Shown: piece by piece, positions 36,261-48,659 of the stretch
How positions within the stretch are numbered: position 1 is the stretch's first letter
Layout: every line of letters starts with the position of its first letter
From: Morella rubra
Taxonomy: Eukaryota; Streptophyta; Magnoliopsida; Fagales; Myricaceae
NCBI GenBank assembly: GCA_003952965.2
Contig: RXIC02000148.1
Span: forward strand, 44,447-108,446
Reading direction: 5' to 3'
Length of the DNA stretch: 64,000 nucleotides
The notes under the pieces: model-generated
What the model was told of the DNA's origin: nothing
The model's input: only the letters and a program-made list of their open reading frames with translations
Databases searched by the model: none
Program-made: the position numbers and the translations under genes

Positions 36261-37857
36261 ACGATAAGTTTTTAAATTAAATAAAAAAATCTCCTAAAAT
36301 GTACTTTCAAATTTTTTCTTATTCTTACTATCCAACGAGCTTCTCACCTTTGTATTTTTAGATTTTTGTCCTATGTTAATAGTCATCTAATAATTTTTAT
36401 GATTGTATTATTTTCATTTATTGGTAAAAAGTTGTCTACAAATATCTTATTTAGTAATTGAGTTTTTCTTTAATATTATGTTAAATAAATAAGGTGATCA
36501 CGATGAAATAATCTTATGCTAAGATACTTTTTATTAAAAAGACCTATAGTTTATAGACGTTGGACAAAATTGGTGGTGTAAACATTTTAGACAGGGATAA
36601 ATACACTTTTTATTCATTAACTATTAGAAGTTTTAATACATTATATTTTAAATTATCAGTTTTGACATATTGCACCTTTTAACTATTAGTGTTAGAAACT
36701 TACTGTCATCTCTCTGATAATAATACTCTGAGAACTTAATGAATTGACAATAATATCTTTAATATATTTAAAGTGGATCAAAAATATTATCATCATTTTA
36801 GTCTAAAATTTTAGTGCAAGTACAAATCTCTATCAAAATATCCTTGGTGAATGTGATCAAGTCGAGTGAGACCATAGGTAATAAGTGCAAAATATATTTA
36901 TGAAAAAAATATTATTTTGAATTTATTTTTAACCAAATGAATTTACGCCACCCAATGACCACCCCAAGTTCTTTCTTGACGTAAGAGATGGTTTGACAGC
37001 CATGCATGCTGTCCATATGTTCTTGGAAGTTGAAATCTAAGTGTTCTTCAATTTTCACTTAAGGGGTTAACGGTAATATAAATGATAGTTCGGTGAAAAT
37101 TATTACCGTCATTAATATTGATGGAATCACATATTTGGTACTTTCATCGTATAGCTAAGGCACAATAACCGCCCTTATCGGTAGCAGTATTAACGGTAAT
37201 GATTATATGGTAAGCGCTTAAACCGTTGGGCAAAATTATATGGTTATAATTTTTTTAATCAGACTCAAAATTTTGATACTTAAACACTACCTTAAATGAT
37301 CATTTAGCTTATAACAAATAGGAAAACTTTAATTTCCACAACCTCTGATATTAAATAGTGATAAATACAAAATCAATCTTCTTCGAAAATCAAATTAATT
37401 CTTGTAATAATAAAAACATAAAATTAGTTGTTCTATCTCACTTTCATTTGAAGTTTGTCCCTTCACAATTTTATACTTTTGTTATCGCACAGACCAACTC
37501 AATTTTAGCGGATATCTCAATTGTCCCCATCAAATATTTAATAAGGTTTTTATGAGAGATAAATAAGCATATATACCAGCAAGTTCCATTACATAGATGC
37601 AAAATTGATGGGAGAGGGAGAGGCTGATAAGGAAATTCAGTCCATCTTCAACCACCTAAGGGCCAGCAATGGAATTGCCCCGTGCACAGAAAGAGAAGAA
37701 GAAGAAACCAAATTTAACACTCGATACAAGCATAACACTGATCACGTACTCCGACAGGACACTACTTAAAAGGATAAATATTAATTATGGCCAGCCTTAA
37801 TTTTACCTAATATAACTAATAAATCCAGTTCTCTATTTCTCGAATCTCCTAGTTCTT

Positions 37858-40310
37858 CTAAGAAAAAGGAGCCCTCTGAGGAGCTCCCTTTCTCCTGCTA
37901 CTGAGAGAGAGCACAATCCCGGGAAGAAAGCCACGCCCTTTCTTCTTCTTCATCGCCACCTCGGGTTCATGTGTAACTACAGAATTGCTGGTGGCCTCGT
38001 TGGAGCAGGATGAAACTTTGTAGTGCGATGGGTCCTCCAGGATGGAGCTCGTGGTAATTTGGCCATCATCATCAATGATCTCCGAGCCATCCATTCGCAA
38101 TCCCTCAAATTGAGAGATTGCAAAATCAGATTCATCAAACCTATACAGAATGCTAGACAGATCTTCTCCTTGGTACACCATGTGATCAACCTGCATTTAT
38201 TGTATCGTCCAGTTTATGGGATGTACATATATGATCTAAAGAAGAGCTTAACATTTTACGTGCACTTTCGTTGATAACGCAAGCAAAAGAGCACAGCTTT
38301 TAACCAAACAGACCCCACTGAGAATTTTCTCTTAGCAAACCAAATGCTGTTCTTCCATGATTTTCCACACTCAAAAATAAAGCAGTTGGGCATAGCAAAT
38401 TAAGTTTTAATTGGTTCCCTTGATAATGTATTTCGAAATTAGCACTGAGTCAGAATAGGAAAAAACACTCCAAATGGGCAAACAAGGGAAGGTGAGGAGG
38501 AAACAATTAAAACATGGACCTTGCATGAGAGTGAACAGAAGTGGAATGGCTCTTGGAGGATCCTGTCACAGGTCAAGCATATGTTGGCAGAGCCCTTGCA
38601 AGACCTAGACTGTGGCCTCTGATTCAAGAATATCACTTTCGCACTGTTGATAGTATAGGGCTGCCAGACAAGGAACCACACAATTATCCTTTGCGATTAG
38701 AAGAGTAATTCACTTCAGCCATGCGTAGCAAAATTAGGAAAAAAAACCTGGATATAAGAGCAGTCGATGAGCTTTTCAAGGTCGCCCAACCGAACGACGT
38801 CGTGGTAGACATATCGTCTCACCTGTCACGTGAGAGAACATAGGACAAATGACCCATATGAGTGGAGCATATGTTTTCCTGAATTAAGTACCAATTATTC
38901 CAAGAGAAAACACCAAATTACAAGAAACTGAGGAGCAATTACAGCATCTGGGAGGGTAATTTGAGTTCTGGAAAAGGGTTCTTTATGGAAATTACAAAAA
39001 AAGAAAACCAATTGTCAAAATTTTGGTCAAACTTTCGCTTTCATTGAAAGCAACAGCAGAGGAAAGGAAACCTTTGCATGAAAAAAATGAAAAAAATAAG
39101 AAATGTTCCATAAATGGGAAAGAGACCAAATCCAAAAAGTAGGAATCAACGAAGACATGGTGAACCACTTATGGAATGTCTTCTACATAAGAGATACGAT
39201 AAACTGAGCAAGACCACATAAATAAGACAATCTTGGCTGCTGCTCGAAAGCTATGGAAATAATCAAATCTAAAAGATAGTTTCAGGCATATTTTTTTAAT
39301 CTGATCTCAAAAGCAAGGAATTTAATTTAGTACACATGAAAAAAGAATGGAGATCTCATCTGAGCGTATCTGCTTTAAGAGTAAAACGACGAGAAAGACT
39401 TTTAAGAGAATCTAGCTCGCGACTTCGATGGATTCTGGAAGAAATTAGGTTCCTTTTTGGAGATGTTATTCCGGGATAGAAGTTCGGAAGACGGGTAAGA
39501 TTGTGAATGCTTTGAAATACAAGGAAACCTAATGAAATTTGTTCCTCTTCTCTTTTCTGCTGTAACGCCAAACTGCAAATTTTAGGAAGTGGATTTTTGA
39601 AGTAATCTCGTGGACAACAGGAGAATTCTTGGCGAACATGGCGAGAATTCAAGAGAAAACTAGAGGTTCAAAGAAAAAAATGTGTCAATTCTCAACAATA
39701 AAATCACCACACCCAGAAAAAAAAGATTTTGAGTAAGAAAAGCCACACCAAAGTATTTGCCAGTCAAAATCCACTTTTGCCAGAGAGATTTATCGAGAAA
39801 TCCGAAAGAATCATGATAGATTTGGAGTACCCTCTACATAACTGGACTTCGATTTCATTCCAAAGGAATTCAAGAACAACAGAACCAAAAAAGAGAACTT
39901 GTCTGAATCAACCCGAAGAATTCCCAAGTAAAACACTTCAAGAGGAGAAGAAAGAGTAAAAGACTAGAACAAAAATGGTTCCCAAAAATTGAAAAACAGT
40001 CGCCTGGGTGGAAATTAGATAGTTTTATAAGGAAAGCAAGATCGTGCATGATTTTGTTTAGTGGTTAGGGGGGGATAGATACCTGGAGGAGAGGATGAGA
40101 ACAGTGAGAAGGGAGGCAGTGCGGGCAAATACTAAGGCAACAGTGCAAGCAAAAGACGTTCTTCTCGTTCTTCCTGCGATTCTCGTGGACCCCACAGCCA
40201 CCAAAGAATGTCTCAGCCATCAGGCCCTCTAGCCATGCAGGCTTCATATTCATGTTGTTCATCATGCTCCCCCCAACTTCCATATCCGAAGAGTATGACT
40301 CTCTCACCAT
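37858..40310 (-). CDS. PLATZ-family zinc-dependent DNA-binding protein (four exons, 258 aa)
   Basis: On the minus strand the exons are 40310-40083, 38822-38748, 38660-38520 and 38190-37858. All introns are GT-AG and the joined frame is open for 258 residues. The first block, PAWLEGLMAETFFGGC followed by HENRRKNEKNVFC and the Cys/His-rich ICPHCLPSHCSH, starts near residue 25. The second block has QPYTINSAKV and CDRILQEPFHFCSLSCK, ending near 148. The C-terminus carries the usual RRKGAPQRAPFS tail after a KKKKGRG basic patch. PLATZ proteins are plant-specific nuclear factors reported to bind A/T-rich DNA and repress transcription. I place the start at 40310; an in-frame ATG at 40436 would add a leader unlike the family. 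The leader contains a GA/TC repeat. No unusual loss of key residues. Confidence 0.93.
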
Positions 40311-40475
40311 CTCCTTCCCCAAGAATTCAAGTGTGCAATAGGCTAGAGGGTGGTAGCCTCGGCTATATTTATGAGTTTTTCTCTCTGAAGTGCTTCTGTA
40401 AGAGCCTACAGCTCCAAAAAGTTTTATTTTCCTCACTAATTCTTATAGCCGAGGAGGTTCCAGAATTCTTGTCGT

Positions 40476-40549
40476 TTCCAGAGAGAGAGAGAATTGAAGA
40501 GAAGCCCACTCAGAGAGAGGGTGACTCAGACAGAGAGAGAGAGAGAGAA
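40476..40549 (-). promoter_or_regulatory. GA/TC repeat in the PLATZ leader or promoter
   Basis: Runs of GAGAGA at 40479-40490 and 40531-40549 on the plus strand (TC on the gene's strand) lie about 170-240 bases upstream of the PLATZ start codon. Such tracts are common in plant 5' UTRs and core promoters. No clear TATA box was identified. Confidence 0.45.
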
Positions 40550-43472
40550 AGGGATTGGGTAGTGAGGTGTGGTGGAGAGTGGGGAATGGTGTTAATGGCG
40601 GGAAGACAACCCACCAATCTGTACTTTTCTCTGCAAATGCATTCTACCAATTCCACTTTTCTGCTGTGTATGATTTGAGCGCCCCTCTGTGTGTTTTTCT
40701 ACATTGAGCGTCCATCCTTATCTTCTCTGACCGATATAGCCCTTTCGCTTCAATTCTTCTTTCTCTAATCTCTCCTGCATAAGTCCAATCATTAAGCATC
40801 TATGGAGGCCAGTTGTCCATTCAAATATTCTTCTTCGTATATATAATCAATTCTCAAAGAGTATCGAATTATATTCATTTTAAGTCAAATAAAATTCTGA
40901 AATACTTCTTTTCATCCAATTTATTCCATTTATTAAATATCAAAACTCGTCACCCATGATTTAAATGTGACCAATTTGAACATAGACTTTGTAGGTTAAA
41001 TATTATAAACTGAATTTCGAGACAAAATGAGGAAAATAAAAAGGGTATTCTTCCCATCTTTATCAGCTAAAACATAACGTAAATATATTTTACAAAAAAT
41101 TTACAAGCCAATAATGGTGCACATTTTACAAACCAATAAGGGCATTTTGATCATATGTCTAACACATTATGGAACTCGGCAGTCAAAATGTGAATGATTT
41201 CTCTTTTCAATCTTTACCTTTTCTATTGTTTTTTTGTTTTGGTTCTTTTTGAACTCCTATTCAATGGCAATTATCTTGCTATCTGCATGCCTTATAACAT
41301 TGGACGGACCAAAGCGGATCCATTGCAATTTGCCCATAACATTATTCCACCCATTTGATCGAGTAGACCTCGGAGTGCCCAGATTATGTGAGAAAAACGT
41401 ACACTTTTGAGTACTTATTTCTTAACAAAATAATGACGTGAACTTGGGTTGTTTTGTCCCTTTTAAGCTGCAGGTACAGCAGCACTACCTCGGTTAGGAA
41501 GGACAAATATGACACGAAGGTCCTCTTTTTTCTTTTTCTTTTTGTCTGTCCTCTCTTTAAGTATTTTTCTTTTATTTATTACAATTTACATGCTCAGGAT
41601 ATATACACTTGGGTCTGTCTCTTTTAATGTTTAAAATTCATCGAATTGCTAAAACAAAAATACATACTTTATTGTGTTGGATGAATCAAAATACCTAATT
41701 GTAGTCATGTTGTCTACTAATTGTTGGGAGGTGTGCCCAATTTGGAATTACCAAAGAGGTCTTAACCCTCCTACATTTATTATGCTTTTTAGCAGGAACT
41801 GGTGGAGGATCTACATAACTTCTCTAGTTAAAGGGAACAAACGCCCTTTCGTGAATCGAAGGATTATTGTTAGATTAGGAAGAAGAACAAGAGAGAAAAC
41901 ACAGACACAAAAAAAATTGAAATGTTTTACGATCTCAATTTAGGGCTCTAACATGTTTAATTGGAGTTTTGGATTCAATTTTCTTTTGGGGTAAATGGTT
42001 CTGATTGTCGAGTTAGAACCAAGCAACACAACAAATGCAATGCCTGCAAGTTCACCGACTTTGTGGCAGAGTAATTTGGATAAAAATTTATACGGATTTG
42101 CACGTGGAATATGTCGTGCAATTAGCTTTCCCAAATATTCTCTCAGCGAAAAATTTTAAGTACATTTAAAATTTACTAGATTTGTTAAATTAATTAAGTT
42201 TTTTTTTTTTTTAAAAAATAATAATGAAGCTCTTAAACTAACAGGCTTCTAGTTCTCCGTACTGGCCTTTAGATTCAGCGAATGCAGAGAATAAGATGAT
42301 CGGAAGAAGGGTAGGGGAGTGGGCTATCAACAGAAGAAGGCAAAACAGGCTTCTAGTTCACCGTACTGGCCTTTAGATTCAGCGAATGCAGAGACTAAGA
42401 CGATCGGAAGAAGGGCAGGGGAGTGGGCTATCAACAGAAGAAGGCGTTCTCTTAAGATTCTTTCTTTATATTTTATTGCGAACACACTAGAAAGGGCTTG
42501 GGCCAGAGAAAACCTGTGACGGAATAGGGAATCTTTGGCCCATTACAGATACGGTGAGCCCAGCTTGAACTTAAACTTCATGCTTCTTTTCACTATAAAA
42601 TCGTCCGCCTTTTGATGACCAAGTTTAATACTGTAATTAAGGGCACGATTAGGGGAGTGCTTGTTTATTTAGGACATTAAATAATGAGCGAACATTAATC
42701 ATAGATTTAGATAGTTTTGAGATTAAATGTGACGATTTTTATAGTTGAGACTTGTAATTGATATTTGGTTGAAAGTGGCGCGGACTAAATGTGAAGATTT
42801 TCTAAAAATATTTGGCCGGATTATTACAAAAACCCATCAGTGGCTGACAAAAGGTTTTGATGCCATGATTTATATCAGTTCTACACTTGTACTGCACTGC
42901 TCAAAGATTTAGGTGCTTATGCATACTTGTCGTCTTTAGGAAAAATCATAACCACCAGTAGTTGATTAACCGCGTGTTCTAGATAAGATTATGAATTTCT
43001 CTTCTCTAACTCTAATCACGACGTCGTCGCCTACTTCCATGCGTTTGACGGAAAGCCAAAAACAAAAGAAACAGTGTTTTTTCTATGGATGAATGATCAA
43101 GGACGTCTGGCGCAAGGCCGTGGCCGGGGGATAAAGGTAGTTTGCATTGTTCTAGAAAGCTGTGGGCCAGAAAATGCCTCCAGAGAAAAATTCTTGGCTT
43201 TGTTATATTTTACCAAATGCATGCAGAAATCCGAGAATATTTTTCCTTAGTTCCTTCTCAAACTCTCTAACTTAATTAGTTCAATCCACTTATGTTGAAA
43301 TGATAAAACTCTTGGGCGGGTTAGTTAATGCAATTTCAAATATCATACAGTTGTAGCACTTGATCCAATATTTTTAACCAAGAGTTTGGCTTACGCGTTG
43401 TTGACATTTACAAAGAGCGCAGCCCACTTTTGACAATTTCCATGGTCCACAAATGGTGAAGCTGAGATTTAC
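40550..43472. other. Intergenic region between PLATZ and the DUF26 cluster
   Basis: Divergent space between the minus-strand PLATZ gene and the first plus-strand DUF26 gene. It is mostly AT-rich. It holds a 104-bp tandem duplication (42241-42448), a T run near 42200, and from 42911 to 43205 an upstream block that recurs near 46151, 46871 and, eroded, near 55110. No gene is recognised. Confidence 0.55.
42241..42448. repeat. Tandem duplication, 104-bp unit
   Basis: Two head-to-tail copies (42241-42344 and 42345-42448) differ at only a few positions, so the duplication is recent. A short open frame crosses the second unit but does not resemble a known protein. Confidence 0.92.
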
Positions 43473-43480
43473 TATAAATA
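43473..43480 (+). promoter_or_regulatory. TATA box of DUF26 gene 1
   Basis: TATAAATA lies 61 bases upstream of the start codon at 43534. The second gene has the same octamer at the same distance, with similar sequence between box and start. Confidence 0.8.
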
Positions 43481-43533
43481 AAGCTGCATTATCCATGGCT
43501 TAACCCATCAATCCAGCTCGCTTCATTCCAAAA

Positions 43534-44262
43534 ATGACTTCCCCACATTTCACCTTCTCCGTCTACTTGCTCACATTTGCCCTCCTACTCCAAACCCTTT
43601 ACGCAGCCAGCCCTCTCTCCCATTTCTGTTCCAAGTCTGAGAACTTCACCGCCAATGGCCCTTACGAATCAAACCTGAAAAAACTCTTGGGTAATCTGAA
43701 TTACCAAACCCCTCCCCTAGGTTTCGGTCTTGGTTCGGTGGGTCAGTATCCATACCAAACTTACGGGCTCGCTCTTTGTCGCGGTGATGTTGCGGCCAGA
43801 GACTGCAAGAATTGTGTTAGTGAGGCCAGCAACGAAATTCACAAGCGCTGCCCGTACAACAAAGGTGCAATTATATGGTACGATAATTGTCTTTTGAAGT
43901 ACCAGAACAGAGATTTCTTCGGCCAAATTGATAATCAAAACAAGTTCTACATGTATAACGTGCGAAATGTTGGCAACCCCACAACATTCAACCAAAAAAC
44001 GAGGGAGTTGTTGAGCCTACTGGCCAAAGAAGCATCTGAGACCCCAAAACTGTATGCAGCTGGAGAGCTAGCGCTCTCTGAGTCAAAGAAGCTCTATGGC
44101 TTGACCCAATGCACCAGGGACCTCTCTAGCGCCGACTGCTTCAAGTGTCTCGATGGCATAATCAATGAACTTCCTCGTTGCTGTGATGGAAAAGAAGGAG
44201 GAAGAGTTATCAGTGGAAGTTGCAACTTCATATACGAGATTTACCCCTTTCTCAATGCTTAG
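43534..44262 (+). CDS. DUF26 (ginkbilobin-2-like) cysteine-rich secretory protein, copy 1 (242 aa)
   Basis: A single-exon gene. Residues 1 to about 24 form a signal peptide (hydrophobic FALLLQTLYA, likely cut before ASPL). Two DUF26 domains follow, at about 30-135 and 140-238. Their C-X8-C-X2-C signatures are CRGDVAARDCKNC and CTRDLSSADCFKC. There is no transmembrane segment or kinase, so the product should be secreted, as in the cysteine-rich repeat secretory proteins. Members of this family include antifungal ginkbilobin-2 and plasmodesmal proteins; the role here is unknown. The three mannan-contacting residues reported for ginkbilobin-2 (Asn11, Arg93, Glu104) appear replaced, by Ser, Ile and Gln at the aligned positions. 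The TATA box lies 61 bases upstream and the neighbour 4.4 kb downstream is a close paralogue. Confidence 0.93.
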   Translation: MTSPHFTFSVYLLTFALLLQTLYAASPLSHFCSKSENFTANGPYESNLKKLLGNLNYQTPPLGFGLGSVGQYPYQTYGLALCRGDVAARDCKNCVSEASNEIHKRCPYNKGAIIWYDNCLLKYQNRDFFGQIDNQNKFYMYNVRNVGNPTTFNQKTRELLSLLAKEASETPKLYAAGELALSESKKLYGLTQCTRDLSSADCFKCLDGIINELPRCCDGKEGGRVISGSCNFIYEIYPFLNA

Positions 44263-44734
44263 ATTATAAGTGTTCTACGGTTAATAGCTAGCTAGAATCG
44301 TCTCTGTTCGATAAATAATCTAAAAGTACTGTGCGAAGGACCAGGTTATGTATGATTCTTTCTCAGTACTTTTGGAGGAACCCGATGTCACCTCATGTTT
44401 ATGTGTTGCACGTTTAAGCCGTCTACAAATTAACGTTTCTTTGTTGAATAATGTGTCCTTTGTTGTAAGAAGTTATCTAGTACTCGTTCTTATAGTGGGG
44501 GTACCACTATGGGGTTGGATCGTTTAATTGAACATGAGTACTACGTACGGCTTGAGATAAGCTAATTTAATGAGCAGTATTTTGCCACCTTTCATATGCC
44601 AGCTGATCTCTCTCATTCTCCGAAGCGTGATTCTAGTAATATTGATTCTTCATATCTCCGGTCAAAAAATTTCGAGATCTGTCAAATAATATTTATCCTG
44701 AAAGGATATATACTCATGACATAAATGAGGAGTA

Positions 44735-44995
44735 GTACTAGGTTTGACACCATAAATTACTCACTTTGACAAATTGTACCCTTCAACTGCCAATGTTATA
44801 CACTTTGCACCCTCCTTCCAATAATAATACTACCCCCAAGTGGGGTAGGGTAAGAGGTATAAAATTTTGGTAGAGGATGCAAAATGTTTAAAATTAATAG
44901 TTAGAGAGTGTAATATACCTCAAACATAATAGTTTAGGGTGCAAAGTATAAAAGCTACAGTTAGTGCATGAAAAATTATATTTTCCCAACATTAT
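44735..44995. mobile_element. AT-rich MITE-like element with internal inverted repeats
   Basis: The left half (CACTTTGCACCC near 44802) and right half (GGGTGCAAAGTAT near 44937) contain complementary motifs, as do flanking segments, so the block can fold on itself. Similar motifs (GATGCAAAATGT, then a TTAGAG-type segment and a GTGAAAAATT-type end) recur at 316-395, and related sequence is near 36597-36740. Ends and target duplication are not resolved. Confidence 0.45.
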
Positions 44996-45924
44996 AAAAT
45001 GTCATTGACTTGGTCTGCGTACGTAGCAGATCAGCGGTGATCTGTGGAAATTAAGTGCATGCTCCGATTACCGTCAGCTCGAAAGCTGCGCAATAGCTTT
45101 TCGACTTCCATCTAGAATTTTGAATTAGGTCGTCATATATATAGCAGCACCTACCGGATCACTTCTATGAAAAATAACCACCGTTTAATTACTTTTCTCC
45201 CATCAAGTAGACGTACGTACTTAAAACTGTATACTGTCATGCAGACTCATGACTAATATTATTGTCTTTATTAACATCCTGATAATCAACAAAATATATA
45301 GCGTATAATCATTATTCATTGACAACTGACAACAATGACTAGTTAAGGTTAATGTTGTTTAGTTTGTTTGAACACAAGGCAACCTGTAGCTCGATAATTT
45401 GACATCACTATCAACAGTAGTATACTATATAACTCCTCATCAACGATAAAGAAAAAGGAACTTTTGAGGATCACCATTATACTATATATTGTCTAAACGA
45501 GTTAATTAACAGGCCGCCAAAGAAATTACTATAAATTAAGTTTTTCTCTAATTTATTTCTTTTAAAAAAATCTCATTATTTGCTAGTTTATTTGAGAAAT
45601 TACTCCGAGTCTATAGAGGAGGAGCATGCAGGACATTTGGAGACATTGATGGGAATAATTGAGCAGCATCATTTCTTCATCAAGATGTCACTACAAGAAA
45701 CGTGAATGTGCAATATTTGTTCAGGAGGAGGTAGAGTACTGAGGGCATATCATCTCAAGCAACGTGAATAACAATATTTGAATAATCTTTTGAACGCTAG
45801 CTGCAGTTCTAGCTTGTTGAAGAGTTAAAATGCTACATGCAGTTGCAGCAGCTAGTATAGCCTACCCCTCATCGACTTTCAACATTTACTGGTCAACATT
45901 TTAACCTGTTATTCAAAAGAGAAC

Positions 45925-47260
45925 AAATCTGTCACTATTTGAATTTTCTACTGAAGAGATGCTGAAGATAAGTCGCTGCTTGTGATGCCCTAACCTGTAT
46001 AATTAATGGCTTTTGGTATTTTTTCCTCGTAATCTTTTGAATATTTGTTTAGTAATTGAAAATGAAATTGTCATGAAATTAAAGTACTGCATGGGTTAAT
46101 GTTCAATGTTTGAAGTTGAATATTTCACCTCTGCACCGCGGCCAAATATTTAGGTGCATGCTTGTGCATTAGTTCTCGTCGTCTTTACGTACGAAAAATC
46201 ATAACCATCATTAATATTACTTGACTGGCCACACGTTCAAGATAAGATTATAAATCCGTCTTCTGAAAACTCCAATCATGCACGTTTGCTACTGTCAAGG
46301 GTTTGAAAAAAAGCCAAGGAAAAAAAAAACAACTTTTCTTTGGAGAAATGATATTCAAAGCGGGAGATAATTAGATAGTTCGCATTGTCTAGAAATTAAG
46401 CTAGCCGTTGGCCGCCAGAAAATGCGTACAGATGATAGTGTATTAATGCAAGTGTCCTGATCACGAGATTTTACTGATTGAGGATTTTGGCAAAATTAAC
46501 AAATCTGTCATAATCAATTTGAATTTTCTCCTGAAGAGATGCTAAAGATATATAAATCGCTGCTTGTCCCTTAACCGGTAGAATTAATGGATTGATCACT
46601 GGTACTTCTTCTGCATTGTTTTTTTTTTATTTTTTTTTTGGCTCTTTTTCCCCATAATCTTTTGGATATTTGTTTTGTAATTGAAAATGAAATTGTCAAA
46701 CGTGGATTATATCTGTTCAATGTTGAAGTTTTTTTTTTGAGCAAATAAGTGAAATCTGTATTTCATTAAGGGGATTAAAATATAGTAGAAGCTCTAATGG
46801 GCGTATGGCCTAACCCTCAACAGAGGCGGTGTCTCGGCAAATACGTTACACTCGCAACGCGGAATATTAATCGGTGCTTGTGCATTCTTGTCGTTTTTAC
46901 GGAAAAATCATAATCATCATTACTTGACTAGCCGCACGTTTAACTGTCTTCTGGAACTCCAATCACGTTTGCTACTGTCAAGGTTTTAAAAAAAGCCAAG
47001 AAAAAAATCAAACAAACTTTTCTTTGGAGAAATTATATTCAAGGCGGCGGTAAAGATAGTTGATGGCATTGTCTAGAAATTAAGCTAGCTATTGGCCAGA
47101 AAATGCATCTAGAGAGAAATTCTAGGCTTTTTTTTTGGGTTCTTCTCGGCATTGTCTAGAAATGTAGCTAGCGCCTGTTGGCCAGAAAATGCGTAAAGAT
47201 GCTATGTATAAATGCAAGTGTCCTGACAGGAATTTTAGTGATTGAGGATTTTGGGATTGT
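45925..47260. repeat. Tandem duplication upstream of DUF26 gene 2 (about 576-bp unit)
   Basis: AAATCTGTCA starts matching units at 45925 and 46501, and the similarity continues through AATTGAAAATGAAATTGTCA, the CGTTTGCTACTGTCAAGG segment and the GCATTGTCTAGAAATTAAGC segment. Unit 2 carries an extra ~140-bp piece starting with a T run (46731-46870), perhaps the reversed tail of a retroposon. It also has a further partial copy of the last segment at 47149-47259. The last segment also occurs upstream of gene 1 at about 43146-43205. Confidence 0.8.
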
Positions 47261-48598
47261 GAACGACTCGGTCGTTCATTTTCTAAAAAATTGTAAGATT
47301 TTAGGATTTTAATAGAATTGTGAATATTTACGTAGATTGGAGTTTTATAGGTTTTTGTGTAAAAGTTAGTAAAAAGTTTTAAAGATATTTAATTTTTGTT
47401 AGAGTTTGAAAAAATGTGTAGAGAAATGATTTGATGTAATTGTTTAATAAAAAGTATTAGAGTTAGGTGAAAAAGTATAGTTAGAGAAGATTTGTTATAA
47501 TTTTTTTTAAAAAAGTATTGGAGTTTGTGTGAAAATTGTTGGAAATTGTGTAAAAAGTATTGGTATTTATGTATAAATTTTTGAGATTTTAATGTTCGTT
47601 TTGCAAATTTTGTTGAATACATTTGTATTTTAGAATACTTTTACAAACGAACATAAGTCTAATGAGAAGCACAATAGAGCACATGTACGTACGTGCCACG
47701 TTACACATGGCAAAATTATAGCACTCCCATGGTTGTCTATGTTTATATATGGGAAAGTTATTAAACAGTGCCTGATCAACATTTTGATTTCTGGCTCAGA
47801 AAAAAAAAAAAAAAATTTTTGATTTCTGAATGTTTTGAATTGAAATGCTTCCAGAGAAAAGTTCTAGGCTTTGTTGTTATTCATGATGTACCACGGCTAA
47901 AATTAATCCTTGGTTTGACTGCAGGTGCTTACAAGCAAACGACCCGAAAAAAGAAAAAAAAGAAAAAAAGAAAAAAAAAAGTATAGTTGAAATGGCCGCC
48001 TCCGTCGAGAAATAAATCACAATTAATTAAACGAAGTATCTAAGAATATTCACCCCGCAGGTTTATTTCAAAATCTCCATTTACTTTAATTTTCACGCGT
48101 TCAAATTATCAAAACTCTTCGGCATGCAGGGGTCTTAAACAACCAGCAACTTCTTGCTTTCTATTTCACAAATAAGATGTTGATACCATGTTCTTATAGA
48201 TACGAGATAATTTGTTATTACTTTTTTTGGTCTATTGTATGTACGAGGTTAATTATATTTGTTAAAGAACCTGCGAATATTCACTCCGTTTCCTTGTCAA
48301 AATCTCAATTCACTTTCATGCATGTTCTTATATTGAAATAATCAAAGCTCTTTTGGGGGCTACTCCAATATTATAGAATAGCAATATTCCAATATCATAT
48401 AATCGTAGCACTTCCATTTTTAATAGTCTGTCCTTCTCTTCATTTTCTATAATTCGGTGATGATCAGGTAGTTTAGATTAGTCATTTTTTACTTTTTTCA
48501 CATAGCGCAGCCACTTTTGACAATTTCTCGTCGGTTAGAGTACAATTATAATAACTCTCAAGGCCAGAAGGGTGCACGTGAATCTGAGCTTAATTTAC

Positions 48599-48606
48599 TA
48601 TAAATA
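48599..48606 (+). promoter_or_regulatory. TATA box of DUF26 gene 2
   Basis: TATAAATA, 61 bases before the start codon at 48660, matching gene 1 in position and context (GCTGCATTATCCATGGCTTA follows in both). Confidence 0.8.
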
Positions 48607-48659
48607 GTGCTGCATTATCCATGGCTTAAACCATCCATCCTCCCTTTAATATTCCAACG

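Larger units (their letters stand above)
28864..37857. other. Nine-kilobase stretch without a recognised gene
   Basis: I find no protein family here. Notable items: a TC run at 29394-29409, a TA run near 29857, a 148-bp tandem repeat (30221-30514), a TIR element (31666-32040), leader-like sequence at 30880-31020 and 32640-32740 rich in CT that could belong to non-coding transcripts, a GA-rich patch at 35009-35042, and a degenerate tandem repeat (36033-36260). Around 36590-36740 there is AT-rich sequence like the repeat at 44735-44995. Short open frames (for example 34338-34736 plus and 29142-29543 minus) have no recognisable features. The last few hundred bases probably include the PLATZ 3' UTR. 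Confidence 0.5.
44263..48598. other. Spacer between the two DUF26 genes
   Basis: It holds the 3' flank of gene 1, whose stretch at 44550-44660 aligns with the flank of gene 2, then a MITE-like repeat (44735-44995) and a tandem duplication (45925 to about 47260). An AT-rich, T/G-strand-biased stretch follows (47260-47640), flanked by GTTCGT/ACGAAC motifs, then poly-A-rich low complexity near 47800 and 47945-47980, and finally the upstream region of gene 2. Short open frames here look accidental. Confidence 0.5.

Noticed and set aside
40208-40678. 156-residue plus-strand open frame
   Set aside because: It is the reverse of PLATZ exon 1 and its GA-rich leader; the minus-strand reading has clear family motifs.
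47768-47986. 72-residue lysine-rich open frame
   Set aside because: Produced by A-rich low complexity at both ends.
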